From: Atrina japonica
Taxonomy: Eukaryota; Mollusca; Bivalvia; Pterioida; Pinnidae
Reading direction: 5' to 3'
Length of the DNA stretch: 64,000 bases
NCBI GenBank assembly: GCA_030159075.1
Contig: BROG01000025.1
Span: 1,063,501 to 1,127,500, forward strand
Of this stretch, positions 53,080-64,000 are shown in pieces. Each line of letters begins with the position of its first letter. Within the stretch, counting starts at the first letter, position 1. The position numbers and the translations under genes were made by a program. The notes beneath the pieces were generated by a model. The model did not search any database. It was not told where the DNA came from and saw only the letters and a program-made list of their open reading frames with translations.

Positions 53080-53830
53080 GCGAATGGAATTCAACATGAA
53101 CGCCTGCCAGCACTGTTGGAATCTGTTCCTTCTGAAAATGTTATATGCACAACTAGACCTCAAACTTCAAAAGCAACCCTCATGTCAAATTTCAATGAGA
53201 TCCCTACAGTACTGTTTGAGAAATATAAATGGTAACAACCTTCCATTGGTTAAAAATGGCAGCCTGTCAGCCACGTTGGATTCTGATCTCTTTGAAAATG
53301 TCATATGCACAACAAGACCTCACGGGGAACCATGTCAAACTTCAAGATCCCTTCAGTCCTTTCTGAGAAATAGCAATAACAAACTTCCTATGGTCAAAAT
53401 CCAAGCTGGCAGCCTGTCGGCCATATATGCACAACAAGATCTTAAGGGGAACCTTGATAACAAACTTCAAGGAGATCCCATCAGTCTTTTATGAGAAATA
53501 GCTGTAACAAACTTCCCTTGGTCAAAATCCAAGATGGCCGCCTGTCGGCCATGTTGGATTCCAATCTCTCTTAAAATGTAATATGCACAACTAGACCTCA
53601 AGGGGAACCTTCATGTCAAATTTCAACGAGATCCCTTCAGTCCTTTCTGAGAAGCAGTAACAAACTTCCTCTTCAAAATTCAAGATGGCCCCATGTCGGC
53701 CATATTGGATTCCAATCTCTCTGAAAATGTAATATGCACAACTAGACCTCAAGGGCAAACTTGATGTCAAAGTTCAAGGAGATCCCTACAATGCTTTCTG
53801 AGAAATAGGGGTAACATTAATTTTTTAGGA
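53080..53830. repeat. Tandem repeat, about 150-bp units, five copies
   Basis: gtaatatgcacaactagacc and caagatggccgcctgtcggc recur with spacings of about 126-160 bp (starts near 53138, 53298, 53424, 53575, 53725). The open frame of 136 codons across it is a repeat translation. Confidence 0.8.
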
Positions 53831-54901
53831 TGGACGGATGGAGCACGGACGCAGGGTGTTTTGAATACTAGTAGCAAACCATCTGTTGGTGGGTGGTGGG
53901 CTAAAAACAAACAAAAACCAAAAACACAACAAAACTAACAAAAACAACATGAAAATATTAATTTATTTATTAGAAATAAATCAATGAAATATTACAATAG
54001 TGAGAAAAATTTGTATCAAGAAGGATGCAAAAGATAACATATGCAATGGGACGTACAAGATACACTCAAATTGTGTAATAACAGTCAGTCTACTTTCTTT
54101 CTCATTTTATTGTGGTTTATATTTCATAAAAAGTTAACATTAAAAACACAGCCCATTTCTGGTTTTGTCCACATTCAACACTGTACTTTGAACAGGAAAA
54201 ATTAAAAAAAAATAAAACTGCATCCATGTTAGTATCAAGAGAAATATTACAAAGACATAAAAAGTTTGCCTTAATTAATTTTTTGACACTAGATCAAACT
54301 GAATAGTGCACTCAAAATTACCTTTATAGTTATATTTTTGTGTTTTCTTGCAACAAACCTGAAAGGCGCATCAACGCTTTCTACATACATGACATTAAAA
54401 CAAATACTCCAATTTGAATTATGCAGTATTTGTAAAATCCTAATTCCTTTACTGGTGGATACACCCATCGGAAGAAAACTTCTCCATTATAGGACATCAT
54501 CAGACAATGTGTAACTGAAAATTTTTGCCCCTGGTTATTTTCGTTCATCTACAAAAGAGATCATTCACTCTGTCTTAAATTCGCCCTAAATCGTATGGAT
54601 GGCTCGTATGCCAATGCTTTATTATTTAGCTTTAAAATTTCGCTTTAATTTTAAGTTTGTCCTCTCATATAAGTCCGAAGGTATACAGTATTTCTCCGGC
54701 AATATGCATTTTTCTCCTATATTATCAACAAATGTCAAAAATTGTAATAATTTAATTATTTATGTACACATGATTTTTTTTATCTTATTCACACAACTAT
54801 AAGTGATATTGGAAAAAAACAATACATATTTGACGCCATAACAAAACTTCAACAACAGCTTTATATATATATATGTATATAATTTTGGTAGTATGTTTAT
54901 A

Positions 54902-54906
<5 letters not shown>

Positions 54907-54949
<43 letters not shown>
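54907..54949. repeat. (AT)n microsatellite
   Basis: About 21 AT units with shorter runs nearby. Confidence 0.93.
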
Positions 54950-54955
<6 letters not shown>

Positions 54956-55944
54956 CACCATTATAGCTATTTATCACCCGAGTAATATTCAATACCTTAA
55001 CTGGAAAAGAATTAAATATGGCAAAATCATATAGGTATAATACTTAACAATTGTGACCAAACTTTAAATTTTATTTTTATACGCATAGCATATTTGAAAC
55101 TTTGGTAAATATTTAACTTTGGTCCAAACTTTTTGTCACTGATGTGTAAATTTGTGCAGATGTACATTTAAAAATCAATGGTTATTGTTTGTCTTTGTAA
55201 ATAATTTGAATCACCAATGACTGAATATACCAATGAATATATATTTTTGTCAAGTAGGCGATCTGTCCAAAACCAATATTAGGACGAGTTCCAGATGGTA
55301 TGATGACTTCAGGATGGTCTGATAACTATCTAGACCAATATAAGGATGAGTTCCAGACTCCGGGTCACAAAATTTACTCAATACTCAAGCTCAAAATTTT
55401 ATTTTAGTATTTTAACTATTCATTTGTCTGAAAGACATTTTGGCTTTTTTTCATTCACATCAAAAGAATTGAAAAACATGCTGAATATGGTGGTCTATTT
55501 TAAAAATATTCTTAAAATTCCCTTTAAATGAGCAATGCTTTTCATCAATTTTATGCAATATATATACAAAAATGTCCAGTTGCAATAAAAATTTCTATGC
55601 ATATTTATTATGGAAAACGGAAGAGTTTGTTGAGCTCGAGTATTGAATAATGTCCAAAAATCTCATTTAGAATTGATCTACAGACATTTGATTACTTTCT
55701 TCAATCCATTTGAAGTAAAGCACTCAATCAAATTCTTTCAATAAATTCAGAGATCAGATTGTTTTGACAAAACACGAGTACATTGACATTAATTTACTGA
55801 ATTTTAAATAAATAATCTTACAACAATATTATGCACTAGCAACAACTATACTGAGTCTGGGAAGCACGTGAAATACATACAAGCACCTGTATTTGAATAT
55901 GAATTTTGAATTGTGTATCATGCCACACACAACGATTTTTCTGT

Positions 55945-56125
55945 TACCTGGTTACAATGTACCTCGAAGATGCAATCAGCCTTTTGCATGTAAAATGGCA
56001 AACGTTTATCACTTTCTTCATAAAAATCTGCTTAGATTCCAGCAGACCTCAAGCCTGCGCTGGCCAGAAAGCAATAGACTTAATGGTTCAAAGCGCGATG
56101 CTCTAACCACACGGCCACGGGAGGC
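55945..56125 (-). mobile_element. tRNA-derived SINE, family B, decayed copy
   Basis: ctggttacaatgtacctcga, cctgcgctggccagaaagca and atggttcaaagcgcgatgct match 32240-32400. Box-like words are present on the minus strand but mutated. No clear target duplication. Confidence 0.65.
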
Positions 56126-57025
56126 TTCTACAAGCACCTGTTGTGATGTCACACAAACAAACATACATATAACCAAGATCAGAAATGCAAATCAACGTCC
56201 AAACTACAAATGACCAGAAATTGAATTTTGTACATAGTAAAACTTGCTTTGATAATGACTGTAAAATCCCAATCAATCAAATTAAATCAAATTAAAGCGA
56301 AGTTAAGCTACATTTTATGAACATACTACCACAGTTATATATACAAATGTACATAATACGGCGCAAAAATCAATGCTCATGATAATCTTATCTGAAAATA
56401 AGACAAAATAAATTTATAGTTCCCAAAGAGAGAGGGGGTCATACAAGGCCAAATACTAAGCCAAAATGTATTGCCAATTCTATCTTTTATATACTCATCG
56501 TTTTGCAGTTTAATAACATTCATCTTGGCAAGAAAAATATTTACATATTCATTTTAAAATTATTTTTTTGATACTTTTGATACAAGCTAACACTTGAGAA
56601 ATGTATCGAAGTAAATATTTCTAATTAATTATATGTACATTGTTCTCATATCAGCTCTCTAAATACAACATATTGAACATTCATTTCCAAAACCTATATC
56701 ACCGATTTTGACAACTTGCAACTTTAAAACACTAATCCTACAGGGTACATTCAATAATAAGAGACCATTATCAAATGTTTGATGTGCCCAACAGTAGTTT
56801 TAGATGTGGTTTCATTGGTAGGCAATAAAGATATTCTTTGATTGCCTTCCTAACTTTAATATGTAAATTGGACAAAATTTCAAATGTTTTAAAATAAAAA
56901 AAAATAAAACGGCAAATAAAAAATTTGGGTTTTTTTTTAGGCGTGTCGGTCAAGGCACATCAAACTTTTTCATTTTTTAGCCTTACATGATTTAAAAACT
57001 TGCAAAGCATTGTACACTGGGGTAA

Positions 57026-57116
57026 TTAACCCATCTACCCCTAAAAATCAATGAGCTCTTCTGTAAATCAATTACCTAAACCAGTCCAAATGTGTCTTTA
57101 GGAGTGAATGAGTTAA
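57026..57116. mobile_element. Short inverted-repeat element M1, copy 5
   Basis: ttaacccatctacccctaaa at the left and tctttaggagtgaatgagtt at the right. This copy has the best-preserved inverted ends. Confidence 0.75.
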
Positions 57117-57429
57117 AGATGGGTAAAGAAACTGGGAAATGATGAGCATCGCTTAAACTGTGGCATTCATAATGGTAATGAAAACTTTATAAAGTGTCAT
57201 GCAATGTTTTAACTCATGATAAAAATTAAATGTAAGAAGTATAATGAGGCAACCCATGACTTTTAATGGTCATATAATAAAGGAAGGGAAGAAAAGGACA
57301 CAGCTAAAACTCAATAAAAAGGTAAAAGTGTGTGTGTGTGTGTGTGTGTATAGATATGAAATAACAGATACCAAAATATCAATCTTCAAGATATCTTCAG
57401 GACAAATATAAAAATCAGGTATCATGAAC

Positions 57430-57570
57430 ATTGGACAAACACAGACCCCTGGCAATCCAGATGTGGGATCAGGTGCCATGGAGAAGTAATCATCCCCTGT
57501 TGACCAATCACATCCACTGCGAATTCATAGTCAAATACAAATGAAACAGATGAGGAAGGAATCCTAGTCA
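57430..57570 (+). repeat. Dispersed repeat family D, copy 3
   Basis: ttggacaaacacagacccct, gtgggatcaggtgccatgga and tgttgaccaatcacatccac match the family. Confidence 0.7.
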
Positions 57571-57769
57571 CAATAGATACAGATGAAAAATGACAAATAT
57601 AGATTGAAATATACATTGTAAAAATTTACGTCATGTATATGAGCACAACCTTATAAGACAGAGGATATGAATTTTCTGTAAGCTAAGATATGCATCATTT
57701 TTTATGATATATGGGAAACATTTGTGTTTGTTTCGAGTCATGTTGTTATGTGTGTTATACTACATTAGC

Positions 57770-58640
57770 CCTCTCACAATACATAAATATAACGAATCAG
57801 TATATCAAATAAATAAGCCATCTCACAGCATATCAAGTCCCTCAGCAATCTCACAGTATATTACACTTAACCATCCATTTATATGTAACAGTATATAAAC
57901 TAAATAAGTCCTCTCACAGTATAACAACTTCAATAGCCATCTCACAATATATAACATGTCACTGAATCAACCATCTCACATTATGTTAACTATATCAGTA
58001 ATCTCACAGTGTATCACCCTTAACAATCCATCTTCATGTAACAATATATCAGCTAAATAATTCATCTCACCGTATATCAACTTCAATAACAATCTCATGA
58101 TATATCAACTAAATCAGCCATCTCACAGTACATCAACCACATCAGCCATCTCACAGTACATCAACCACATCAGCCATCTCACAGTACATCAACCACATCA
58201 GCCATCTCACAGTACATCAACCACATCAGCCATCTCACAGTACATCAACCACATCAGCCATCTCACAGTACATCAACCACATCAGCCATCTCACAGTACA
58301 TCAACCACATCAGCCATCTCACAGTACATCAACCACATCAGCCATCTCACAGTACATCAACCACATCAGCCATCTCACAGTACATCAACCACATCAGCCA
58401 TCTCACAGTACATCAACCACATCAGCCATCTCAAAGTATATCAACTTTAATATCCATGCCATAGAATATAAGTAAATCAGTCATCTTACAGTATATAAAC
58501 TTTTATACACAGAATAAATCACTCATCTAACAGAATATTAAACTAAATTCAATCATCTCAAAATATATCAACTTCAATAACAGTCTGATGATATATAAAC
58601 TAAATCAGCAATCTAACAGCATGTTAACTAAATCAGCCAT
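57770..58640 (+). repeat. 28-bp satellite array (homogeneous core 58100-58432)
   Basis: The core holds about 11 near-identical copies of atcagccatctcacagtaca plus tcaaccac. On both sides the units decay (57770-58100, 58432-58640) but keep ccatctcaca and atatcaact words. Three units make 84 bases, so the core reads open as a 28-residue protein repeat; this is not evidence of a gene. Confidence 0.92.
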
Positions 58641-59600
58641 CTCACATTTAACGAAAACAAGAAAATACAAAACAAAATACAGATGGGGTGGGCTTAAAAT
58701 GATTGATTTGAAAAATTTTATCACTTCCTTGAAATGCTCCTGGATAAAAAATACTAAGAGGTGGACAATCCTGGCAAAATGTTTTGCAAGCAGTACATGG
58801 TAAGAAAATATCTACACAAATTTCTGACTTTGGAGATAACTTAATAAATAAACTTCTAAAAGAAAATAATTTTTGGAGAGACACCTTTTTGGCATGGCAG
58901 AAAATCGCGAATAAACAGTTAGAGGTAAATGTATCTGAGGATAAATTCACGTTGCTACCAATATGGTATCATTCCAAATTAAAAATCAATAAAAAACTTA
59001 TTTTTATAAAAAAAATGGTACCAGAAAGGCATTAAGGTGATAGGTCTTTGTAATAAGGGAAATAAACAATAGTACAATTTATTAAATTTCAAAGAGACTA
59101 TGCCCACAGCAATTCTGAAATGGAATTCCATCGATGATTTCAATTTAAATGTTAAAGAGATCTTTGAAACCTGCATCAAAACAACAGTTGACTCATCATT
59201 ACATTGGCTTTAGTGTAATTTTACCAGTAGGCAGTTATACTATGGAGAATATTATTTATAAGAATATTTGAGAAAACACAATATTAGTGGATTTTAACAA
59301 AAAGAACTATTCATTTTGGGCATAAGTATTCAAAACTGAATTGCATAACAAATTTCATTATTCTCAGTACAAAACATTATATCTATCTATGTGTCTGAAA
59401 CAAAAGAAAATCCCCAATTTATCAGTGTCCTGAATCACCTTCAATATAATTATATAACAGAGAAATTTACTGCATCCAAGAATGACAGAAATGAAGTCTT
59501 CACCAAAGTATGGTCTTCATGGAACAATTTATTTACAGATTCTGAAGCAAATCCCTAAGAATTCTTTACATTGTCATTTGAACACAATATTGACATGAAC
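58640..59600 (+). pseudogene. Decayed LINE reverse-transcriptase ORF fragment
   Basis: The plus strand encodes WGGLKMIDLKNFITSLKCSW followed by frames with stops in which FW-R-D, P-x-W-Y-H-S-K and N-K-K-L-I-F words of non-LTR retrotransposon ORF2 C-terminal regions survive; RNEVFTKVWSSWNNLFTDSE occurs near 59490. Several stops and shifts show it is dead. Confidence 0.6.
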
Positions 59601-59629
59601 AGAAGTCCTTCGAATGAGACAATAAAAAC

Positions 59630-59780
59630 TGAGGTACCCTGTCACAGTAGGTGTTGGCACATTAAAGAACCCTCAATGCTCATTGACCATAAATTTGAAG
59701 CTCTTCACCAGCTTTTGTTGACGTCTCTATATGAGTGAAAAATTCTTGAGTAGGACGTTAAACAAGAATACAGCAGTAAC
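59630..59780 (+). repeat. SINE family A tail, plus-strand copy
   Basis: gtaggtgttggcacattaaa, gaagctcttcaccagctttt and cttgagtaggacgttaaaca are the reverse complement of the tail half of the SINEs at 31719 and 44582. It directly follows the LINE fragment. Confidence 0.7.
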
Positions 59781-60404
59781 TACATAAACACAATTGTACA
59801 CTATATTAGTTGCCTCCCTTACAAAAATGTGAATCACAACTTTGTATATGTGCATTATAATTTATATGTACAAGTACATACAAATGGGAAATCAATATTT
59901 ATGTGTATATGTATTTGTGTATGTATAAATGTATATGTAAATATGTATAAATATATATATATATATGTGTGTGTGTATACATATGTATATGGGATATAAT
60001 GCTTACATGCATACATGTAACTATTCCTCTCTGAAGATCAAATAGGAGTAAGTTTCTTTTTTCTATTTCTTATTTTTCCATTTTTCCTTCACTTTGACTG
60101 TTTATCACTATCTTGCTCTACCTTTCTTCTGTCTACTCCCCAAGAAAAAAATCTGCATTTAATATACACAATAATATTGTGTTTGTGTTTTGACTTAAAA
60201 TAATAATTGAATGTTACATATGGCAAAATTGAAATTCAAAAACATAAATATTCATATTTAATTAATTTTATGATATATATGTGTGGTATATTACATCTAT
60301 ACTATTACTAACAGTTGGAGTTGAATGGGACATTGTGATAAGTTTGAATCCAGGGCCCCAACCCTGGCAGACTCAAATACTGATACATCTGGGTAATAAT
60401 GTCT

Positions 60405-60620
60405 CAAAAAAATCAGCCATCTCAAGATGTATAACATTTAACAATCCATCTTAGAGTATAATATATAAACAACCATCTCGGTGTATTATACTCCATTCAT
60501 CTTATATTGCTAAATCATCCATCCCATAATAAAACAACTTCAATAACAGTCTCATAATATATGACTACTTCAGTCATCTCACGGTATTATCAAACTTAAT
60601 TCACCCATCTCAAAGACATT
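60405..60620 (+). repeat. Right-hand remainder of the 28-bp satellite
   Basis: cagccatctcaagatgtata, caaccatctcggtgtattat and cagtcatctcacggtattat are diverged monomers of the 57770-58640 array, separated from it by about 1.77 kb of inserted LINE/SINE material. Confidence 0.65.
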
Positions 60621-60915
60621 TATTACATATCTCAGCTGTGATCAATATTGATTCTATATCAAAGTTTGTATGTAACCAACAATAATACAAAATTAACACC
60701 ATATTTATTATCAGTAAACTAACACATTGTATGACATGTATAATTGTTGATGTCAAGGACAAAGATATATTAGGCATCTTAACTTTACATAAAAACGTGA
60801 AAATCAACACACAATCTTAAAGGGGCATTTTGCTGTGTTTTTTTTCTAAAATTTATTTTTCCTTTTTTACTATTTAAATTGCTATACAATAACAAAAGAA
60901 AGATCTACTCGGGCA

Positions 60916-61082
60916 TAAAAATTCTTAAATTCCTGTATATTTTATGAAAATTGCTTGAGAAACCCTGGTTTGCACTTTTTCACTTGCGATTGATTTACTC
61001 AACCTTACTATTTGTATATAAATACCACACTGGACTTGACCTTATTTTCACAAAATATATAGGAATATAAGATTTTTTATGC
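60916..61082. repeat. Palindromic dispersed repeat, family P, copy 3 (inverted)
   Basis: aaattcctgtatattttatg at the left and cacaaaatatataggaatat at the right; inside are cttgagaaaccctggtttgc and ccacactggacttgacctta. It lies about 250 bp from the deltex stop. Confidence 0.7.
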
Positions 61083-61332
61083 CTGTGTTTAGCTATTATT
61101 TATTATTGTACATCAAGTCCAAGTATGAAAAGAAGAAAAAAATCAAAGTATTTTCTTTTTGTAAACACAGCTAATACCCTTTAACACCTAACTGCAGCTA
61201 AATAGTAATAATGTAAAGAAATAAAAAAAAAAAACCCCAAAAAACCACATTGCTGTGAATTTTTTCTGACAACAGGTATTAATTATTAATCTGAAGTCTA
61301 GCTTTCATGACCAATTTTAAGTCCGATTCTCA

Positions 61333-61426
61333 TTAGAAGTCTTGAGTCAGACTCTCCTCCGTTACTCCTTTAGCAGCCAGTTCATCAAGTACACGGTCCA
61401 AATAGTCTGGATCTGGGTAGCCAAAG
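61333..61426 (-). CDS. Deltex-like terminal exon
   Basis: Acceptor GCACTACAG. It encodes [30 protein letters not shown] and a stop. The Y-P-D-P-x-Y-L and E-L-A-x-x-G-V-T-E motifs end almost every deltex protein. Confidence 0.92.
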
Positions 61427-63776
61427 CTGTAGTGCAAAAAGGTCAATTATAAATCAGCAGTGATCGTTAATACATTACAAAAACATCCCAAAAAACTTAC
61501 AGAAAAATTGCTCAAACTCTAAAACTGAAGACTACAAACCTTACCTTTAAATATGCCATGTCTGAAGAAGATATGGTATAAGCATTCTTACAGCTGATCT
61601 CAATTGACAATATCATCTTCTTTTTTTGTAATTAATGTAACTTTGGTGGTTTTTATTAATTGATTATCTTTTTCATCTCATTCTTTGTGAAGAAGTTTGA
61701 CCAATACTTGTCTTTTGCTACCACACAAGTACTTTTATCCTAACTCAAAAGTAACTAAGATCTGTTTTATCCTGTCCTACATCACAAGTAACTCATATCG
61801 CTTTTTTGTCCTATCCTACCTCACAAGTCACTCAGATCTCTATTTTGTCCTGTCCTACCTCACACGTATTTCAGATCTCTATTTTGTCCTGTCATATACC
61901 TCACAAGTATCTCAGATCTCTATTTTGTCCTGTCCTACCTCACATGTATTTCAGATCTCTATTTTGTCCTGTCATATACCTCACAAGTATCTCAGATCTC
62001 TATTTTGTCCTGTCCTACCTCACATGTATTTCAGATCTCTATTTTGTCCTGTCATACAAGTAACTCAGATCTCAATTTTGTCCTGTCCTTTTTCACAAGT
62101 ATCTCAGATCTCTATTTTGTCCTGTCATATACCTCACAAGTATCTCAGATCTCTATTTTGTCCTGCCCTACCTCACAAGTAACTTAGACCTCTGTTTTGT
62201 CCTGTGCTACCTCAAAGGTAACTCTGTTTTGTCCTGTCCTACCTCACAAGTAACTCGAATCTCTGTTTTGTCCTATCCTACCTCAAAAGTAACTCAGATC
62301 TCAATTTTGTCCTGTCCTACCTCACACGTATTTCAGATCTCTATTTTGTCCTGTCATATACCTCACAAGTATCTCAGATCTCTATTTTGTCCTGTCCTAC
62401 CTCACATGTATTTCAGATCTCTATTTTGTCCTGTCATACCTCACAAGTATCTCAGATCTCTATTTTGTCCTGTCCTACCTCACATGTATTTCAGATCTCT
62501 ATTTTGTCCTGTCATATACCTCACAAGTATCCCAGATCTCTATTTTGTCCTGTCATACCTCACAAGTAACTTAGACCTCTGTTTTGTCCTGTGCTACCTC
62601 AAAAGTATCTCTGTTTTGTCCTGTCCTACCTCACAAGTCACTCAGATCTCTATTCGGTCCTGTCATATACCTCACAAGTATCTCAGATCTCTATTTTGTC
62701 CTGTCATATACCTCACAAGTATCTCAGATCTCTATTTTGTCCTGTCATATACCTCACAAGTATCCCAGATCTCTATTTTGTCCTGTCATACCTCACAAGT
62801 AACTTAGACCTCATTTTGTCCTGTGCTACCCTCAAAAGTATCTCTGTTTTGTCCTGTCCTACCTCCAGTCACTCAGATCTCTATTCGGTCCTGTCATATA
62901 CCTCACAAGTATCTCAGATCTCTATTTTGTCCTGTCATATACCTCACAAGTATCCCAGATCTCTATTTTGTCCTGTCATATACCTCACAAGTAACTTAGA
63001 CCTCTGTTTTGTCCTGTGCTACCTCAAAAGTAACTCTGTTTTGTCCTGTCCTACCTCACAAGTAACTCAGATCTCTGTTTTGTCCTATCCTACCTCAAAA
63101 GTAACTCAGTTCTGTTTTTCCTGTCTCATAAGGAACATTTTTCTCAAAATGAAAAACAAATAAGTAGATGCCATTAACAATTACAAATAAATTTTATACA
63201 TATGGTAAATAATTACAATAGACTTCAAAGTGCATATCCATTTATTATGAATGCAACAAAATCTCTCCCCCACTCACACATACACTTACGTTATATTTAC
63301 TATAAACATGTTCATTTGCAGGTAACAGTATGATTTTGTACCACTTTAATGTATATCTTTAGGATGCTGTACAGAATACTCTAAATCTATCCGTCTCTCT
63401 ATCTATCTGAAACACGGTCTGTCAAACGAGGTTTTATTTAACCAAGTGGTTTTCAAAATGTTGTCATATAAGTCAGGTGCTCTTTTATAAGAGTAGTCTG
63501 TCTAGACACGCACACTCGCACACACGAATGCACACACACGATGTTCATGTATAATTACCATTCTGGGCCTCCGTGAGTCTTTGTTTTGTGATGTATGTCA
63601 TTCCAAGTGACAACATTATCACGTCCTGTTGTTCTGGAGTGACCAATGGTAAATGTCAATTTTCTTTCGAAAGACACTTTTAACAATTTGAGCACAATTT
63701 TACCCTTAGGACTGTCCGGTATATAGGCAACCCTCAATGTTCCTTCATATTCCTGGCCAGGATTAGGGTGATCCGC
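61333..63776 (-). CDS. Deltex-family E3 ubiquitin ligase, C-terminal (DTC) part only; gene continues past the right edge
   Basis: Two minus-strand exons are visible, 63776-63559 and 61426-61333, joined in phase 2, with the stop TAA at 61335-61333. They encode about 103 residues of the deltex C-terminal (DTC) domain: [39 protein letters not shown], the [20 protein letters not shown] block and [20 protein letters not shown]. In deltex proteins the DTC sits just after the catalytic RING and binds NAD+/ADP-ribose while helping ubiquitin transfer; family roles include Notch trafficking and, for DTX3L with PARP9, DNA-damage responses. The HHKT motif is intact. The RING and N-terminal exons lie past 64000, so DTX1/2/4 and DTX3/DTX3L cannot be separated. 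Confidence 0.9.
61427..63558 (-). other. Last intron of the deltex-like gene
   Basis: Bounded by GTAATT and GCACTACAG on the minus strand. About two thirds of it is one minisatellite (61760-63125). The rest is AT-rich. Confidence 0.85.
61760..63125. repeat. Intronic minisatellite, about 39-41-bp unit, roughly 33 copies
   Basis: Unit: tcagatctctattttgtcct, then gtcatatacctcacaagtat or gtcctacctcacaagtaac. Variants with and without the extra ata alternate in blocks, showing higher-order structure. All three plus frames stay open for long stretches because the unit rarely contains a stop; these frames are not genes. Confidence 0.93.
63559..63776 (-). CDS. Deltex-like exon: first visible part of DTC domain
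   Basis: Acceptor TTCATTAAG in phase 0, donor GAATG|GTAATT in phase 2. It covers HPNPG to [11 protein letters not shown], including the Y-I-P-D turn and W-N-D-I-H-H-K-T, the two strongest DTC signatures. Confidence 0.92.
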
Positions 63777-64000
63777 CTTAATGAAAATGAAATTAAAATC
63801 AGCAATGCAAAATATTAAATTAATAGAGCATAAAAGACTAAGGTATTTGATAACATGGACTAAACAAGGACTACCGTTCACCATTCATAGCAAGAATAAT
63901 AAGATTACAACAGTCTACAGCAATTTTTCAACCTATCAGTGGCAGCCAAAATAAGGACCCATTCCCAATGCTAAAAAATGCATTTTTCTTGATGGGCAGT
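63777..64000 (-). other. Partial deltex-like intron at the right edge
   Basis: The acceptor TTCATTAAG lies at its left end in window coordinates. No further deltex exon is seen up to 64000. Confidence 0.7.

Larger units (their letters stand above)
51919..61332. other. Region between the SLC6-like start and the deltex 3' end
   Basis: No gene is supported. The first kilobase upstream of 51918 should hold the SLC6-like promoter but shows no clear core element. It also holds a tandem repeat (53080-53830), (AT)n (54907-54949), a SINE B (55945-56125), M1 copy 5 (57026-57116), a family D copy, a 28-bp satellite, LINE/SINE debris and a family P copy. Confidence 0.7.

Noticed and set aside
53014..53494. 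Two overlapping plus-strand frames up to 136 codons
   Set aside because: They lie on 150-bp tandem repeats and are not preserved between units.
55893..56213. Plus-strand frame of 106 codons
   Set aside because: Antisense of a decayed family B SINE.
58097..58450. Plus-strand frame of 117 codons rich in H, Q and S
   Set aside because: Translation of the 28-bp satellite core; the 28-residue period equals three DNA units.
57770..58640. CRISPR array
   Set aside because: Units are contiguous without unique spacers, and the DNA is eukaryotic.
61697..63163. Plus-strand frames of 161, 192 and 190 codons
   Set aside because: They translate the intronic minisatellite; the residues (ISILSCPTS repeats) follow the DNA unit and all three frames are open.

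Overview
The window is eukaryotic: its protein-coding content is short exons with GT/AG introns of consistent phase, set in AT-rich, repeat-dense DNA. The gene families (failed-axon-connections, SLC6 transporter, deltex), many tacatgta-type words and several tRNA-derived SINE and short inverted-repeat families suggest a marine invertebrate, most likely a bivalve mollusc. That taxonomic call is inference. No prokaryotic features were seen.

Three real genes can be supported. (1) A failed-axon-connections-like (FAXC) gene on the + strand, six coding exons from 3410 to 27409, 287 aa by my splice model; it looks complete. (2) An SLC6-family (sodium/neurotransmitter symporter fold) gene on the - strand, 14 coding exons from 51918 down to 35350, 592 aa. 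Every junction keeps frame, but the usual SLC6 ion-binding signatures are replaced. (3) The 3' end of a deltex-family E3 ubiquitin ligase on the - strand: two exons (63776-63559 and 61426-61333) encode the C-terminal half of the DTC domain, and the rest lies beyond the right edge. A very tentative first exon of a left-going gene sits at 2771-2736. FAXC and SLC6 are convergent; SLC6 and deltex are tandem. Nothing shows that the three act in one pathway.

The rest is introns and intergenic DNA filled with repeats. FAXC intron 1 (about 16.7 kb) carries a 1.5 kb terminal-inverted-repeat element with a likely 4-bp target duplication and a retrotransposon tail inside it (7725-9232), a frameshifted 4.4 kb antisense copy of a nuclease-like (PIN/FEN1) plus CXC-domain gene (14793-10431), and a hairpin-forming minisatellite (17556-18430). 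The FAXC-SLC6 interval (27410-35349) holds three SINE insertions or tails and foldback elements; two SINEs there have 13-14 bp target-site duplications. SLC6 introns hold several (AT)n arrays, a SINE with an 11-bp target duplication and dispersed repeats. The interval upstream of SLC6 (51919-61332) holds a 28-bp satellite split by a LINE/SINE insertion. The last deltex intron holds a 1.36 kb minisatellite of about 40-bp units.

Most long open frames in the window are repeat translations and are not called as genes. Splice models were built by eye from consensus sites, phase and family resemblance; no search or transcript evidence was available.
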